A stretch of 64,000 nucleotides of DNA. Source: Desulfoferrobacter suflitae. Lineage in GTDB: Bacteria; Desulfobacterota; Syntrophobacteria; Syntrophobacterales; Syntrophobacteraceae. The stretch spans positions 248,001 through 312,000 of the forward strand of contig NZ_JAIBKA010000003.1 in NCBI RefSeq assembly GCF_022603395.1. Direction: 5' to 3'. Below the pieces are notes generated by a model. The model was not told where the DNA came from. It was given only the letters and a program-made list of their open reading frames with translations, and did no database searches. The position numbers and the translations under genes are program-made. This document shows positions 44,821 through 54,658 of the stretch, piece by piece (the stretch's first letter is position 1; every line of letters begins with the position of its first letter).

Positions 44821-46977
44821 ATGCATCAACCACATACCATGACCATAGCCAACGAGCTCAACCTTCTGCCGAATCAGGTGGATGCAACCGTTGGACTTTT
44901 GCAGGGCGGAGCCAGCGTGCCTTTCATCGCGCGCTACCGGAAAGAAGCCACCGGCTCCCTGGATGAAACGGTTATCGTACAGATCCGTGATCGACTTGTT
45001 CAGCTGGAGGCTTTGGAGAAAAGGCGTGAAACCATTTTGGACGCGTTGCAGGAACAGGGAAACCTGACTGAGGACCTGCGACGGCGGATTGCGCGAGCAG
45101 AAACACTGGCCAAGCTGGAAGACCTTTACCTTCCCTTCCGTCCGAAGCGAAGGACCCGGGCCGGCATCGCCAGAGAAAAGGGGCTTGAGCCGCTCGCCCG
45201 CCTGCTCTTGCAGCAAAAGCCTGAAACCAGGCCGGCTGAAGAGGCACAAGCCTTTTTGGACGGAGAAAAAGGGGTGAGTTGTGGTGCAGATGCCTTGGCC
45301 GGAGCCAGAGATATCATCGCCGAATGGGTGAGTGAGAACGTCGAGATACGTGCTTCACTGAGAACCCTTTTCATGCACAAAGGAATTCTGAAGTCCAATG
45401 TGATCAAGGGCAAGGAGGCGGAAGCGGTCCAGTACCGCGACTACTATGAATGGGAAGAATCCGTGAAAAGCGCGCCTTCCCATAGAATCCTGGCGACCCG
45501 GCGGGGAGAGCGGGAAGGATTCCTCAATGTACGTATGGTGGTCAATACGCAGGAGGCTCTGGCTGTGATCGATTCAACCTGCGTGACAGGAAACGGTGAG
45601 GCTTCACAGCAGGTGAGGGAGGCCGGGCGGGATGCTTACAAAAGGCTTCTGGCGCCATCTCTGGAAAGCGAGCTGAAACAGTGGGCAAAGGAGCGTGCCG
45701 ACAAGGAGGCGATTCGAGTTTTTGCCGACAACCTGAGGCACCTCCTTATGGCGCCGCCCCTTGGAAATAAAAGGCTGATGGCGATCGATCCGGGTTTTCG
45801 CACCGGCTGCAAGGTAGTCTGCCTGGACGGCCAGGGAAAACTGTTGCAAAGTGACACGGTTTATCCCCATTCCGGCAAGCAGTCTGCTGCCACCGCCGCA
45901 AAGCGGCTCATGGCTCTCGTTAACGAGTACCAGGTGCAAGCCATTGCCGTTGGCAACGGCACAGCGGGGCGGGAAACGCAGAGCTTTGTGCGCGCGTTGC
46001 CGCTGCCGGAAAATGTTCAGGTGATAATGACCGATGAAAGTGGTGCGTCGGTGTATTCGGCATCTCAATTGGCGCGCGAAGAATTCCCCGACGAGGATGT
46101 CACCGTCCGCGGGGCCATATCCATCGGCAGAAGGCTGATGGATCCACTGGCCGAGTTGGTGAAAATCGATCCCAAATCCATCGGGGTAGGGCAGTACCAG
46201 CACGATGTCGATCAGAAACAGCTCAAACAGGGTCTGGACGATGTGGTCATGAGCTGCGTCAATGCCGTGGGGGTGGAGGTGAACACAGCCAGTGCTCAGC
46301 TGCTCGCCTATGTTTCCGGATTGGGTCCGCAACTGGCCAGGAACCTGATCGGCTGTCGCGATGAAAACGGCCCTTTCCGATCACGGCGGGAGCTCAAAAA
46401 GGTTCCTCGGCTGGGTGCCAAAGCCTTCGAACAGGCTGCCGGCTTTTTGCGCATTCGGGGCGGCGATAATCCTCTCGATGCGAGTGCTGTCCACCCGGAA
46501 TCCTATGGGATTGTCGAAGCCATGGCAAAGGATCTGGGATGCGGCCTGACCGATTTGATTGGGAATGAGACGCGTTGCCGCCAGATTGATCTCTCCAGAT
46601 ATGTGGATCGATATGTCGGACTTCCCACCCTCAAGGATATTCAAGCCGAATTGGCCAAACCCGGCAGAGATCCGCGCGACAGCTTTGAGCCGTTCGCCTT
46701 TGCCGACGGAGTCCAATCGATGGAGGATCTGGCACCCGGCATGAAGCTTCCTGGAATCGTAACCAATGTGACGGTGTTTGGGGCGTTTGTTGACATTGGG
46801 GTGCATCGGGACGGGCTGGTGCACCTGAGTGAACTGGCGGACCGTTTTGTGAAAGATGCGCGGGAAGTAGTGCATGTTCATCAGCAGGTCATGGTGACCG
46901 TACTGGAGGTGGATCTCGAACGCAAACGGATTTCCCTCTCGATGAAAAAGTCTGCACACGAGGCGCCTGGAACGTAG
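44821..46977 (+). CDS. tex: Tex family S1 RNA-binding transcription factor
   Basis: 718 residues. N-terminal helical HtH region, YqgF-like RNase H-fold domain (MAIDPGFRTGCKVVCLDGQG), ComEA-type helix-hairpin-helix (GPQLARNLIGCRDENGPFRSRRELKKVPRLGAKAFEQAAGFL), and a C-terminal S1 domain (GIVTNVTVFGAFVDIGVHRDGLVHLSEL). Tex modulates transcription and RNA handling. The GGAACC before the ATG is a weak site. Intact. Confidence 0.95.
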   Translation: MHQPHTMTIANELNLLPNQVDATVGLLQGGASVPFIARYRKEATGSLDETVIVQIRDRLVQLEALEKRRETILDALQEQGNLTEDLRRRIARAETLAKLEDLYLPFRPKRRTRAGIAREKGLEPLARLLLQQKPETRPAEEAQAFLDGEKGVSCGADALAGARDIIAEWVSENVEIRASLRTLFMHKGILKSNVIKGKEAEAVQYRDYYEWEESVKSAPSHRILATRRGEREGFLNVRMVVNTQEALAVIDSTCVTGNGEASQQVREAGRDAYKRLLAPSLESELKQWAKERADKEAIRVFADNLRHLLMAPPLGNKRLMAIDPGFRTGCKVVCLDGQGKLLQSDTVYPHSGKQSAATAAKRLMALVNEYQVQAIAVGNGTAGRETQSFVRALPLPENVQVIMTDESGASVYSASQLAREEFPDEDVTVRGAISIGRRLMDPLAELVKIDPKSIGVGQYQHDVDQKQLKQGLDDVVMSCVNAVGVEVNTASAQLLAYVSGLGPQLARNLIGCRDENGPFRSRRELKKVPRLGAKAFEQAAGFLRIRGGDNPLDASAVHPESYGIVEAMAKDLGCGLTDLIGNETRCRQIDLSRYVDRYVGLPTLKDIQAELAKPGRDPRDSFEPFAFADGVQSMEDLAPGMKLPGIVTNVTVFGAFVDIGVHRDGLVHLSELADRFVKDAREVVHVHQQVMVTVLEVDLERKRISLSMKKSAHEAPGT

Positions 46978-46996
46978 CAAACCAAGTCATCGGAAG

Positions 46997-47023
46997 GCCG
47001 CCCTAAAGCGGCAAAAGGGCGGC
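46997..47023. terminator. hairpin after tex
   Basis: GCCGCCC (46997-47003) pairs with GGGCGGC (47017-47023) around 13 bases, 20 bases after the tex stop. A following T-run is lacking, so confidence is moderate. Confidence 0.4.
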
Positions 47024-47167
47024 ACAGCCCCTCCGCTGGCAGGCCCGGATTCAACAATCCTTTCGCACAATTACTGAAGAATTGAAGCCTTGCGAGCTGC
47101 AGGTATTGCATATTTGGGGAGGAATGATTGTCTTCACTGCATACCGATGAATTTGAAAGGAGATGAA

Positions 47168-47323
47168 ATGGCGATTCTGATGTACGTCCTGACGGCGATG
47201 ATTTTTACCGTGATGTTGCTGGCCATCCTTTTGATTCCCTTGCTCCACGCGGCAGGCGCCTATGATGCGCACAAGGAGGAGCAGAACGGCTCGGATCGCA
47301 AGTTCCCTGTATTCTTCGAATAG
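47168..47323 (+). CDS. small membrane protein, 51 residues
   Basis: MAILMYVLTAMIFTVMLLAILLIPLL is one hydrophobic helix followed by a charged tail (YDAHKEEQNGSDRKFPVFFE). AAAGGAG lies 6 bases before the ATG, a strong site. No family is recognised. It lies ahead of the CODH operon, separated from it by that operon's promoter region. Confidence 0.6.
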   Translation: MAILMYVLTAMIFTVMLLAILLIPLLHAAGAYDAHKEEQNGSDRKFPVFFE

Positions 47324-47382
47324 CAGCGCCACCACTTCCCTCCGGTCGCCAGGAATGATTGCGCACTACCCGGATATTCCAT

Positions 47383-47396
47383 CATGTGATCACATG
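47383..47396. promoter_or_regulatory. 14-bp palindrome upstream of the CODH operon
   Basis: CATGTGATCACATG is a perfect palindrome that ends 27 bases before a TTGACA -35 element. It looks like a CRP/FNR-class or Rex-like half-site pair without the usual 4-6-base spacer (TGTGA/TCACA abut). Probable regulator site by position; the factor cannot be named. Confidence 0.4.
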
Positions 47397-47423
47397 GATG
47401 TTGACAAATCTCATCTTTTCCTT

Positions 47424-47453
47424 TTGACACGGCCGTTTGCAATCTTCTAAATT
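47424..47453 (+). promoter_or_regulatory. promoter of the CODH operon
   Basis: TTGACA (47424-47429), 18-base spacer, TAAATT (47448-47453). The -35 box is a perfect match. A second TTGACA at 47401 has no -10 partner. The transcript start would be about 80 bases before the flavoprotein ATG. Confidence 0.5.
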
Positions 47454-47537
47454 CATTCAACCAGAGAGCGCTTTAAAAGATACTCGTCTGCTTTTCTTTC
47501 GTGGGCTTTTTATTGCATTCCGCTGCAGGAGGTCCAT

Positions 47538-48767
47538 ATGAAACATGTGATCATCGGCAATGGTATTGCCGGAATCAGTGCCGCCGAAATGATTCGTCAA
47601 ATGGATGCCGATGCTTCCATGACGTTAATTGGCGACGAGTCATTCCCGCCTTACTGCCGCCCAATGATCAGCATGGTGCTGGAAGGTTCTGTCGGATACG
47701 ATCGCCTGCCTGTTCGCGGTGCCGATTTCTATGATCGCATGCGGATCCAACCTATTCTTGGAAATCGCGTGACAGCGCTTGACGTCGACAATAGAACCGT
47801 CAGCGTCCAGGGTGAACACAACATTTCTTATGATAAGCTATTGATTGCAACCGGAGCCGATCCGAGGCCGATCAAGGCGAACAATCTGCACTTGAAGAAT
47901 ATATTTTTCATGCGCACTGCGGAACATGTGCGCGCTATGCTGGAAGCTGTGCCGTCGGCTCGCAGAGCCCTGGTTCTGGGGGGAGGGCTGGTGGGGTTTA
48001 AAGCCGCCTACGGGCTGTTGCACCGTGGAATCCCGGTGACCATGCTGATACGATCCGGCTATCCACTTGCGCTGCAGGTGGACCCGCGCGCCGGGCAAAT
48101 GATTCAGGATGAGCTGGTGGCACGGGGTCTGGATGTGCGGGTTGAAGTCCATGTCATCGGGTTCGACGGCAATAGCAGAGTTCGACGGGCTTTCCTGTCG
48201 GACGGTACCGAGCTCGACTGCGATATGGTAGTCATCGGGAAAGGCGTGACGCCGGCCCTTTCTTTTGTGCCGAAGAACATTATCCAGGTGGATTTGGGCA
48301 TTCTGGTCAATCGCCATCTGGAAACATCCGTGCCGGGCATTTATGCGGCCGGCGACGTGGCGGAACTGATCGATTTGGCGCGCAACACCCGCTGGGTCAA
48401 TGCCATCTGGCCGGAAGCGGTCGCACAGGGGCGCGTGGCGGGAATGAACATGGTGGGACGCAAGGTGGCATACAAGGGAAGCCTGAGCCGCAACGTCATC
48501 CGGATTTTCGGATTGGACGTGATGACGGCAGGCATCGTCAATGCACCCCATGATGGCCCCTATGAGGTCATCGCCCGCGACGATCCCCTTCGCAAAAACT
48601 ACCGCAAGCTGGTGTTTCTCGAGGATCGTCTTGTCGGAATGACGCTCGTCAATCATATCCAACAGGGCGGCATGCTGATTGCCATGATGCAAAGCGGAAG
48701 GCCCGTGAACATCTCCAGGGAGAAAATCTTGTCAGCGTCTTTCAATTACCGCCAGCTGATCAGGTAG
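47538..48767 (+). CDS. FAD/NAD(P)-dependent oxidoreductase of the CODH operon
   Basis: 409 residues. Pyridine-nucleotide disulfide oxidoreductase fold without the redox-active Cys pair: FAD site MKHVIIGNGIAGISAAEMIR; KLLIATGADPRP; NAD site ALVLGGGLVGFKAAYGLLHRG; second FAD motif GIYAAGDVAELIDL. It resembles rubredoxin/nitrite reductases and the flavoprotein encoded beside monofunctional CODH genes in other anaerobes, where it is thought to pass CO electrons to NAD(P) or ferredoxin. AGGAGG precedes the ATG. First gene of the operon. Confidence 0.93.
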   Translation: MKHVIIGNGIAGISAAEMIRQMDADASMTLIGDESFPPYCRPMISMVLEGSVGYDRLPVRGADFYDRMRIQPILGNRVTALDVDNRTVSVQGEHNISYDKLLIATGADPRPIKANNLHLKNIFFMRTAEHVRAMLEAVPSARRALVLGGGLVGFKAAYGLLHRGIPVTMLIRSGYPLALQVDPRAGQMIQDELVARGLDVRVEVHVIGFDGNSRVRRAFLSDGTELDCDMVVIGKGVTPALSFVPKNIIQVDLGILVNRHLETSVPGIYAAGDVAELIDLARNTRWVNAIWPEAVAQGRVAGMNMVGRKVAYKGSLSRNVIRIFGLDVMTAGIVNAPHDGPYEVIARDDPLRKNYRKLVFLEDRLVGMTLVNHIQQGGMLIAMMQSGRPVNISREKILSASFNYRQLIR

Positions 48768-48825
48768 AATCGTTTGTTTGCTGCGGCTTTGCCGCCGGCT
48801 GAGAACTTCTCGAGAAGGAGGTATC

Positions 48826-49437
48826 ATGCGAAAGGTCATCGTTCATCCGCAGCGCTGTGTGGGCTGTATGCAGTGCATGCATGCCTGCGCCACAGCGCAT
48901 TCCAAGAGTAAGGAACTTTTTGCCGCGGCACTGGAGAGTCCTCTCCCAAAAGCGCGCATCCATGTCGGAGTGGGACTGTTTAATGAAGGTTTCCCCAATC
49001 GCTGCCGGCACTGTGAACCGGCTCCTTGTCAATTGGCCTGCCTGCCTGGTGCGATATCCCGCGATGTGGAAACGGACACGGTCTTGATCGATCCCGACCT
49101 GTGCATCAATTGTGCTTCCTGCGCCATGGCCTGCCCGTTTGGCGTGATACGCTACCATCAACATTGCTATGCTCCACCCGGTAAGGTGGTTGCGGTCAAG
49201 TGTGACAACTGTTTCGAGCGCCAGATGCAGGGTCTGATTCCAGCATGCGTTGAAGTGTGCAAGGCGCATGCGCTGACCTTCGAGGACCCCTCCCGGGCAC
49301 TCAAGCGCAGAACGGATGAGGTGGCCAGAAGTGTTTCTCCCGGCGTTTTGCAGACCGATCTCGCTGCCGGTTTCAGCGTGCTGAATGCCCACAAACGACA
49401 GCAAATCGAAATCGCTCTAAGAAGGAGTCAGTCATGA
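48826..49437 (+). CDS. CooF-like 4Fe-4S ferredoxin
   Basis: 203 residues with about 14 cysteines in four ferredoxin groups: CVGCMQCMHAC, CRHCEPAPCQLAC, CINCASCAMACPFG, and CDNCFERQMQGLIPACVEVC. It carries electrons between CooS and the flavoprotein. AAGGAGG lies 5 bases before the ATG. The final stop overlaps the cooS ATG (ATGA), consistent with coupled translation. Confidence 0.93.
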   Translation: MRKVIVHPQRCVGCMQCMHACATAHSKSKELFAAALESPLPKARIHVGVGLFNEGFPNRCRHCEPAPCQLACLPGAISRDVETDTVLIDPDLCINCASCAMACPFGVIRYHQHCYAPPGKVVAVKCDNCFERQMQGLIPACVEVCKAHALTFEDPSRALKRRTDEVARSVSPGVLQTDLAAGFSVLNAHKRQQIEIALRRSQS

Positions 49438-51314
49438 ATGATTTGTTTGCCAATCGAACGATGACGCGAGATGGTCAGTTGCTCCTGGAAAAGGCGCAGC
49501 GGGACCGGATTGAGACGGTGTGGGACCGGTTTGAAAACCAGCTTCCCCAGTGCGGTTATTGCGAAATGGGTCTGAGCTGCCGCATTTGTGTGATGGGGCC
49601 CTGCCGCATCGATCCTTTTGGCGAGGGACCGCAGAAGGGCGTGTGTGGTGCCGACGCCGATATCATAGTGGCGCGCAACCTGGGGCGTATGATTGCGGCG
49701 GGAGCGGCATCGCATTCCGATCATGGGAGGGATTTGGTCGACGTGCTGCAAGAGGTGGCTGAAGGAAAGGCAACCGGTTATCAAATCCGCGATGTGGAAA
49801 AACTGAAACGGGTAGCAGCAGAATATGGAATTGTAGCGGACGGGAAGGATCCCGCCGAGATTGCCGGCGAACTGGCCTACGCCATGCAGGAAGATTACGG
49901 CACCCGCAGGAAATCTCTGACTTTGCTGCAGAGGGCGCCCGCCAAACGCCGCGCAATTTGGGACAAGTTGAACATTACTCCAAGGGGCATCGACCGGGAA
50001 ACTTCCGAGATGATGCACCGCACGCATATGGGAGTCGACAATAACTGGCAGACTCTTTTGCTGCATGGTCTGCGCAACGCACTGTCGGATGGCTGGGGTG
50101 GGTCGATGATCGCGACGGAAGTTTCAGACATTCTGTTTGGAACCCCTCAACCCGCTGCCACGATGGTGAACGTGGGCGTTCTCAAGGCAGATCATGTCAA
50201 CATCATCGTGCACGGCCACAATCCGGTTGTATCTGAAATGGTTCTGCATGCCTGTCAATCCGAAGACCTGCTGCAACTGGCCAGGGAAAATGGTGCTGCG
50301 GGGATCAACCTGGCGGGAGTCTGCTGCACCGGCAACGAACTGCTGATGCGAAACGGCATTCCCATGGCGGGAAATCATCTGACTACCGAGTTGGTGTTAA
50401 CCACGGGTGCCGTCGATATGATGATTGTCGATTACCAGTGCATTATGCCTTCTTTGGGCAGTGTGGCCGCGTGCTACCACACGAAAATGATTTCCACCAG
50501 CGATAAGGCCCGGTTTCCCGGCATGCAGCACCGTGAATTTCACCCTGAAAACGCTGCCGAAAAAGCCCGGGAAGTGGTCAAGGAGGCGATTGAAAATTTT
50601 GCCGATCGCGGCGAAGTCTACATTCCGGTGGAACCGGTGAAAGCGATCGGCGGCTTTTCCGTAGAAACCATTGTCGACGCGCTGGGGGGCACCCCCCAGC
50701 CCTTGATCGATGCCCTCAAGGCGGGTACCATCCGCGGCGCGGTGGGCATTGTGGGCTGCAACAATCCAAGGATCAGGCAAGATTTCGGCCACGTCACTTT
50801 GACCCAAAAACTGATTGAGAACGACATTCTCGTGGTGGATACCGGGTGTGCGGCCGTTGCCACTTCCAAGGCCGGGCTCAAGCTTGCCGAAGCCGCACAA
50901 ATGGCCGGACCCGGATTGCGCGAAATCTGTGGTGCGCTCGGCATACCGCCGGTTTTACACATGGGAAGCTGCGTCGATAATGTTCGCATTCTGGTACTCG
51001 CTTCGGCTCTGGCCAACGCGCTGGGTACCGACATATGCGACCTGCCCATCGCCGGAGCCGCCCCTGAATGGTATTCGGAAAAGGCAGTGGCCATTGGTGC
51101 TTACTTCGTGGCATCCGGTGTCTACACGGTGCTGGGCCCGATGCCTCCCATCACGGGCAGCATGAATGTTGTCAAACTCCTGACAGAGGGGCTCAAGGAT
51201 GAGGTGGGAGCCACCTTTCACGTTGAACCCGACCCGGAAAAGGCGGCTCTTGCCATGCGCAGACACATCGAAGGCAAGCGGGCGAAACTCGGACTGCCCT
51301 CCTTGAAAGTCTAA
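49434..51314 (+). CDS. cooS: carbon monoxide dehydrogenase catalytic subunit
   Basis: 626 residues, normal length. Monofunctional Ni-Fe-S CODH: CO + H2O to CO2. The D/B-cluster cysteines are in QCGYCEMGLSCRICVMGPCRIDPFGEGPQKGVCG; C-cluster ligands and active-site residues appear in NLAGVCCTGNELLMR, MIVDYQCIMPSL, VGIVGCNNPR, DTGCAAVATSKAG and HMGSCVDNVR. The lack of cdhC/acsB genes nearby suggests an energy or redox role rather than acetyl-CoA synthesis in this operon. Overlaps cooF by 4 bases. Confidence 0.97.
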   Translation: MNDLFANRTMTRDGQLLLEKAQRDRIETVWDRFENQLPQCGYCEMGLSCRICVMGPCRIDPFGEGPQKGVCGADADIIVARNLGRMIAAGAASHSDHGRDLVDVLQEVAEGKATGYQIRDVEKLKRVAAEYGIVADGKDPAEIAGELAYAMQEDYGTRRKSLTLLQRAPAKRRAIWDKLNITPRGIDRETSEMMHRTHMGVDNNWQTLLLHGLRNALSDGWGGSMIATEVSDILFGTPQPAATMVNVGVLKADHVNIIVHGHNPVVSEMVLHACQSEDLLQLARENGAAGINLAGVCCTGNELLMRNGIPMAGNHLTTELVLTTGAVDMMIVDYQCIMPSLGSVAACYHTKMISTSDKARFPGMQHREFHPENAAEKAREVVKEAIENFADRGEVYIPVEPVKAIGGFSVETIVDALGGTPQPLIDALKAGTIRGAVGIVGCNNPRIRQDFGHVTLTQKLIENDILVVDTGCAAVATSKAGLKLAEAAQMAGPGLREICGALGIPPVLHMGSCVDNVRILVLASALANALGTDICDLPIAGAAPEWYSEKAVAIGAYFVASGVYTVLGPMPPITGSMNVVKLLTEGLKDEVGATFHVEPDPEKAALAMRRHIEGKRAKLGLPSLKV

Positions 51315-51417
51315 TGCCCTGAGGAGCGGCCCTTGCCATGTGGGCCGCTCGCACGCATGGGATTCACCGTTGCCTCAAGCAGGCAGGGTTTGCTGCACGC
51401 TGACCCCGCAGGCTTGG

Positions 51418-52827
51418 CTATTCATCCTGGCGGGGGGGCTTCTTGGCGGCCCTTGCATGCCAGTCGAACACCTGAAGAACCGTTTCGTCGGGTTCGATCA
51501 CCATGATCAGCAGTTCTCCATCGGTGTAATAAAGATCTCCCGTGAGGTTAAATCCGGGTGCTTCGCGACGGCGTTGATGGTTTCCTCGGAAAAAACCCAC
51601 CAGGGAAACGCGGCCGGATTCCACCAGGTCACCAAGTACATTGTCGCGGGAATCGTCGACGTCAGGGTCAATCCTGTGAGTTGTCAGATTCCAGGTCTTG
51701 AGGGTGGGGCGCACCCCAATGTCACGGCTCACCTGTCCCAGCCAAACGGGTTTTCCCTCCAGTCGCCAGGGGCTGCGCCATAAACGTAAGTGATTGCGCG
51801 CGTTGATGGTGTCTCGCGCTTTTTGCAGAGCAAAATCTTGGCGGCGGTCGAACAAGTAAAGATTGCTCACAGGAGATGTGCGGTAGCTGGTTCCGTTCAA
51901 AAAGCTGCGCGCGGTTTGCCACGACGTTGACAGGCTGAGGGGTTCCGTCTCGTCCCATCCCGCCAGTGTGAAAGCCTGCAGCACGTCATCCAGTGCTCCA
52001 ATGATCACCAGGTTGACTGGATCTCCCTGCTGCGTTCCTTTGGCATTGGTGGTGCAGCACGGTACCGTTGCCAGTCGCCTGACAAAGGATTGCCAGTCGT
52101 GTTCGATATATTCATCATCCCGGTAGATGGATTCGAACTCCACCAGGTCATGATCAACAAGCGTTCCCGGAACCTTTAGAAACAAGGTGCAGGTGTACTT
52201 CTGATCGGCGCCCACCAGGCGAACCGGGACCTTCTTAGTGCCTGCGTCCACATGAGTGAACACAAAGCCTTCCGCCCGCTCACCCGGGGAGAGCGCCTCG
52301 TTGCCGATGCCGACATCGTCAAAATACTCATCCATATCCCGATTGGCCGCTGACGCCGACGCGGCCCGAATGGGGGCGAGGGGCAGCAAGGGCCACAACA
52401 GCACAGAAAACGTGCCGTGCTCGAAAAAAGGTCTCCAAACGGAAATGTGCGCTTTCTGTGCCGCTTCCATATGTGAATAGTAATGGGGATCAACACTGCG
52501 CTCAAAAAAAACCAGCATGGCATCGGACTTGTTTTCTATTTCCAGCCAGACCGGTTGAATGCCTTGTGAATACAAGTCCGCCCCGAATACCCTGCGGCAT
52601 TGTTCGGAACTCAGTACCGTTGCAGCAACGCTGATCTTGTCGTTGGTGCATGTGCTGAGATCGCTTCGAAATAAGGTCTGCTCGAGCGGCACCGGTCGAT
52701 ACGAGACACAACCGGTGAGCAGCGCAAAAACAACCCAGCAGAAGCTCACCATGAGGCACTTGCCGGCCGATAAACCGTTACTCGATTGACTGCATGCGAC
52801 AAATTGCCGGTTGTCTGGAGTAGTCAT
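51418..52827 (-). CDS. lipoprotein with LssY_C domain
   Basis: 469 residues. After an N-terminal extension, a signal with lipobox VVFALLTGCVSYRPV (cleavage before Cys) suggests a lipoprotein; the region about 255-420 matches the LssY C-terminal domain: LVIIGALDDVLQAFTLAGWDETEPL, TARSFLNGTSYRTSPVSNLYLFDRRQDFALQKARD and HLRLWRSPWRLEGKPVWLGQVSRD. LssY domains usually follow PAP2 phosphatases; here it stands alone. An internal start near 52752 would give a cleaner signal. Function unknown. Confidence 0.8.
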   Translation of the reverse strand: MTTPDNRQFVACSQSSNGLSAGKCLMVSFCWVVFALLTGCVSYRPVPLEQTLFRSDLSTCTNDKISVAATVLSSEQCRRVFGADLYSQGIQPVWLEIENKSDAMLVFFERSVDPHYYSHMEAAQKAHISVWRPFFEHGTFSVLLWPLLPLAPIRAASASAANRDMDEYFDDVGIGNEALSPGERAEGFVFTHVDAGTKKVPVRLVGADQKYTCTLFLKVPGTLVDHDLVEFESIYRDDEYIEHDWQSFVRRLATVPCCTTNAKGTQQGDPVNLVIIGALDDVLQAFTLAGWDETEPLSLSTSWQTARSFLNGTSYRTSPVSNLYLFDRRQDFALQKARDTINARNHLRLWRSPWRLEGKPVWLGQVSRDIGVRPTLKTWNLTTHRIDPDVDDSRDNVLGDLVESGRVSLVGFFRGNHQRRREAPGFNLTGDLYYTDGELLIMVIEPDETVLQVFDWHARAAKKPPRQDE

Positions 52828-52848
52828 TTTCTAAACCTTTAACTTTTT

Positions 52849-52980
52849 GTAATCGTTCACCGCCAAGACGCGAAGGACGCAAAGACACGCAAAGAGCCCT
52901 CGCTAAACGACGCAACCTCTGCAATCTTGGCGTTCTTTGCGCCTTTGTGGTTCATAAAGGGCCGTATGGTGAACGGTTAC
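52849..52980. repeat. 132-bp palindromic repeat (MITE-like)
   Basis: The ends GTAATCGTTCACC (52849-52861) and GGTGAACGGTTAC (52968-52980) are inverted with one mismatch. Inner segments containing CGCCAAGACGCGAAGGACGC and its partner GGCGTTCTTTGCGCC (about 52862-52950) are also roughly complementary. The motif AACCACAAAGGCGCAAAGAACGCC is a widely dispersed repeat in bacteria. Confidence 0.65.
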
Positions 52981-53086
52981 GATACGATAGGCCGAGGGTT
53001 GAACGGGCAAGGACCGCCATAAAATGCTTTGACATCGTTAGTCCCCTAAGATATCTATTCTAAGCTTACATCAGGGGGAGAATACT

Positions 53087-54307
53087 ATGAGTTTCAACAT
53101 TGCACAACGCAGCCGAATGCACAGATTGCCGCCGTATGTTTTTGCCCAGGTCAATGCCCTCAAAATGGAGCGCCGACGCGCGGGAGAGGACATCATCGAC
53201 CTTGGGATGGGTAATCCGGATATCCCCACCCCGAAACACATTGTGGATAAACTGATGGAGGCCGCTCAAAAAGGTCACAACCATCGCTATTCTGCGTCCC
53301 GGGGAATAACCAGACTGCGGGTGGCCATTTCCGACTGGTACAAACGGCGCTATGATGTGGACATCGATCCGGAAAACGAGGCGGTGGTGACCATTGGCGC
53401 CAAAGAAGGCCTGTCACATCTGGTGCTGGTTCTTATCAGCCCGGGGGATGTGGTGTTTGCGCCCAATCCAACCTATCCCATACACCCTTATTCCGCCATT
53501 ATTGCCGGAGGGGATGTGCGCTCGATCCCCATCAGCGCCAACAGCAATTTTATGGAAGACCTGCAGCAGGCAACCAAACAGACTTGGCCCAGACCCAAAG
53601 CGCTTATCATATCGTTTCCACATAACCCGACAACCGCCGTTGTCGATCTCGATTTTTTTAAAAACATTGTCGATTTTGCAAAAGAAAATCAGATGATGGT
53701 GATCCATGATCTGGCCTATGCGGATCTGGTCTTTGACGGCTATGAAGCTCCGAGCTTCCTCCAGGTTCCCGGGGCCAAGGACATCGGTGTCGAATTTTTT
53801 TCTCTCTCGAAGAGTTACAGCATGCCGGGGTGGCGGGTAGGTTTCTGCGTGGGAAATCCGGAGATGATAGCGGCTCTCACCCGCATCAAGAGCTACCTCG
53901 ATTACGGTGTGTTTCAGCCCATTCAGATTGCCGCAATCATAGCGCTCAATGAAGATCAGTCCTGCGTGCAGGATATCGTCTCCATTTACAAATCACGCCG
54001 TGATGTTCTCGTGGATGGATTGAACCGCGTGGGCTGGACTACGGAAAAACCTAAGGCCACCATGTTTGTCTGGTCGCGGATTCCGGAGCCATTCCGTGCT
54101 ATGGGATCGGTGGAATTTTCCAAATTCCTCATTGAAGAAGCCAAGGTTGCCGTTTCTCCCGGACTGGGGTTTGGCGAATACGGCGATGAATATGTGCGGT
54201 TTGCTCTGGTTGAAAATGAGATGCGCACCAAGCAGGCGATTCGCGGGTTGCGCCGCGCTCTGCAAAAGGACAATGCGCAGCTGGCAAAAACCGGCACCAA
54301 TTCTTGA
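53087..54307 (+). CDS. class I aminotransferase, AlaC/LL-DAP aminotransferase-like
   Basis: 406 residues. PLP-binding Lys in [21 protein letters not shown]; substrate region [22 protein letters not shown] and [11 protein letters not shown]. Close to glutamate-pyruvate aminotransferases (AlaC) and related enzymes that precede homoserine dehydrogenase in several deltaproteobacteria. Substrate could be alanine, aspartate or LL-diaminopimelate. A GGGGGAG site 7 bases before the ATG is good. Confidence 0.9.
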   Translation: MSFNIAQRSRMHRLPPYVFAQVNALKMERRRAGEDIIDLGMGNPDIPTPKHIVDKLMEAAQKGHNHRYSASRGITRLRVAISDWYKRRYDVDIDPENEAVVTIGAKEGLSHLVLVLISPGDVVFAPNPTYPIHPYSAIIAGGDVRSIPISANSNFMEDLQQATKQTWPRPKALIISFPHNPTTAVVDLDFFKNIVDFAKENQMMVIHDLAYADLVFDGYEAPSFLQVPGAKDIGVEFFSLSKSYSMPGWRVGFCVGNPEMIAALTRIKSYLDYGVFQPIQIAAIIALNEDQSCVQDIVSIYKSRRDVLVDGLNRVGWTTEKPKATMFVWSRIPEPFRAMGSVEFSKFLIEEAKVAVSPGLGFGEYGDEYVRFALVENEMRTKQAIRGLRRALQKDNAQLAKTGTNS

Positions 54308-54658
54308 AGGTGCTGGTCTACGGCGGGTACCGTGATGCTGCGTCCGGGGCTTGAGTATTCTGCTCCGCAAACGGCTGCGCATGGCCCCGAAGGGCTGGCG
54401 GCAATGGCAGTGAAAGCATTGACCGAACTGCCCCGCTGAACTGCCGCTGCAACGTTGAAACAAGGTTTCGTGCCGATGTGAGCCCTTCAGCCGGCTTGCC
54501 CTGTGGCGTGAGTTGCTGAGGGGCCGAATCTTTTTTCCCCTGGACGGCGCAGCTCTTTCCCAAGGATCTGTTGAACTGTTGGACCATGTTGATCGGCACT
54601 TTGCGTCGTATCGGAAACTGACCGCAGAAGATGATATTGAGATAGATTTGAGGAAGAG
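54308..54658. other. gap before hom, nothing recognised
   Basis: 350 bases between the aminotransferase and homoserine dehydrogenase genes. GC-rich, with no convincing frame. A GAGGAAGAG at its end is the hom ribosome site. Confidence 0.3.
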
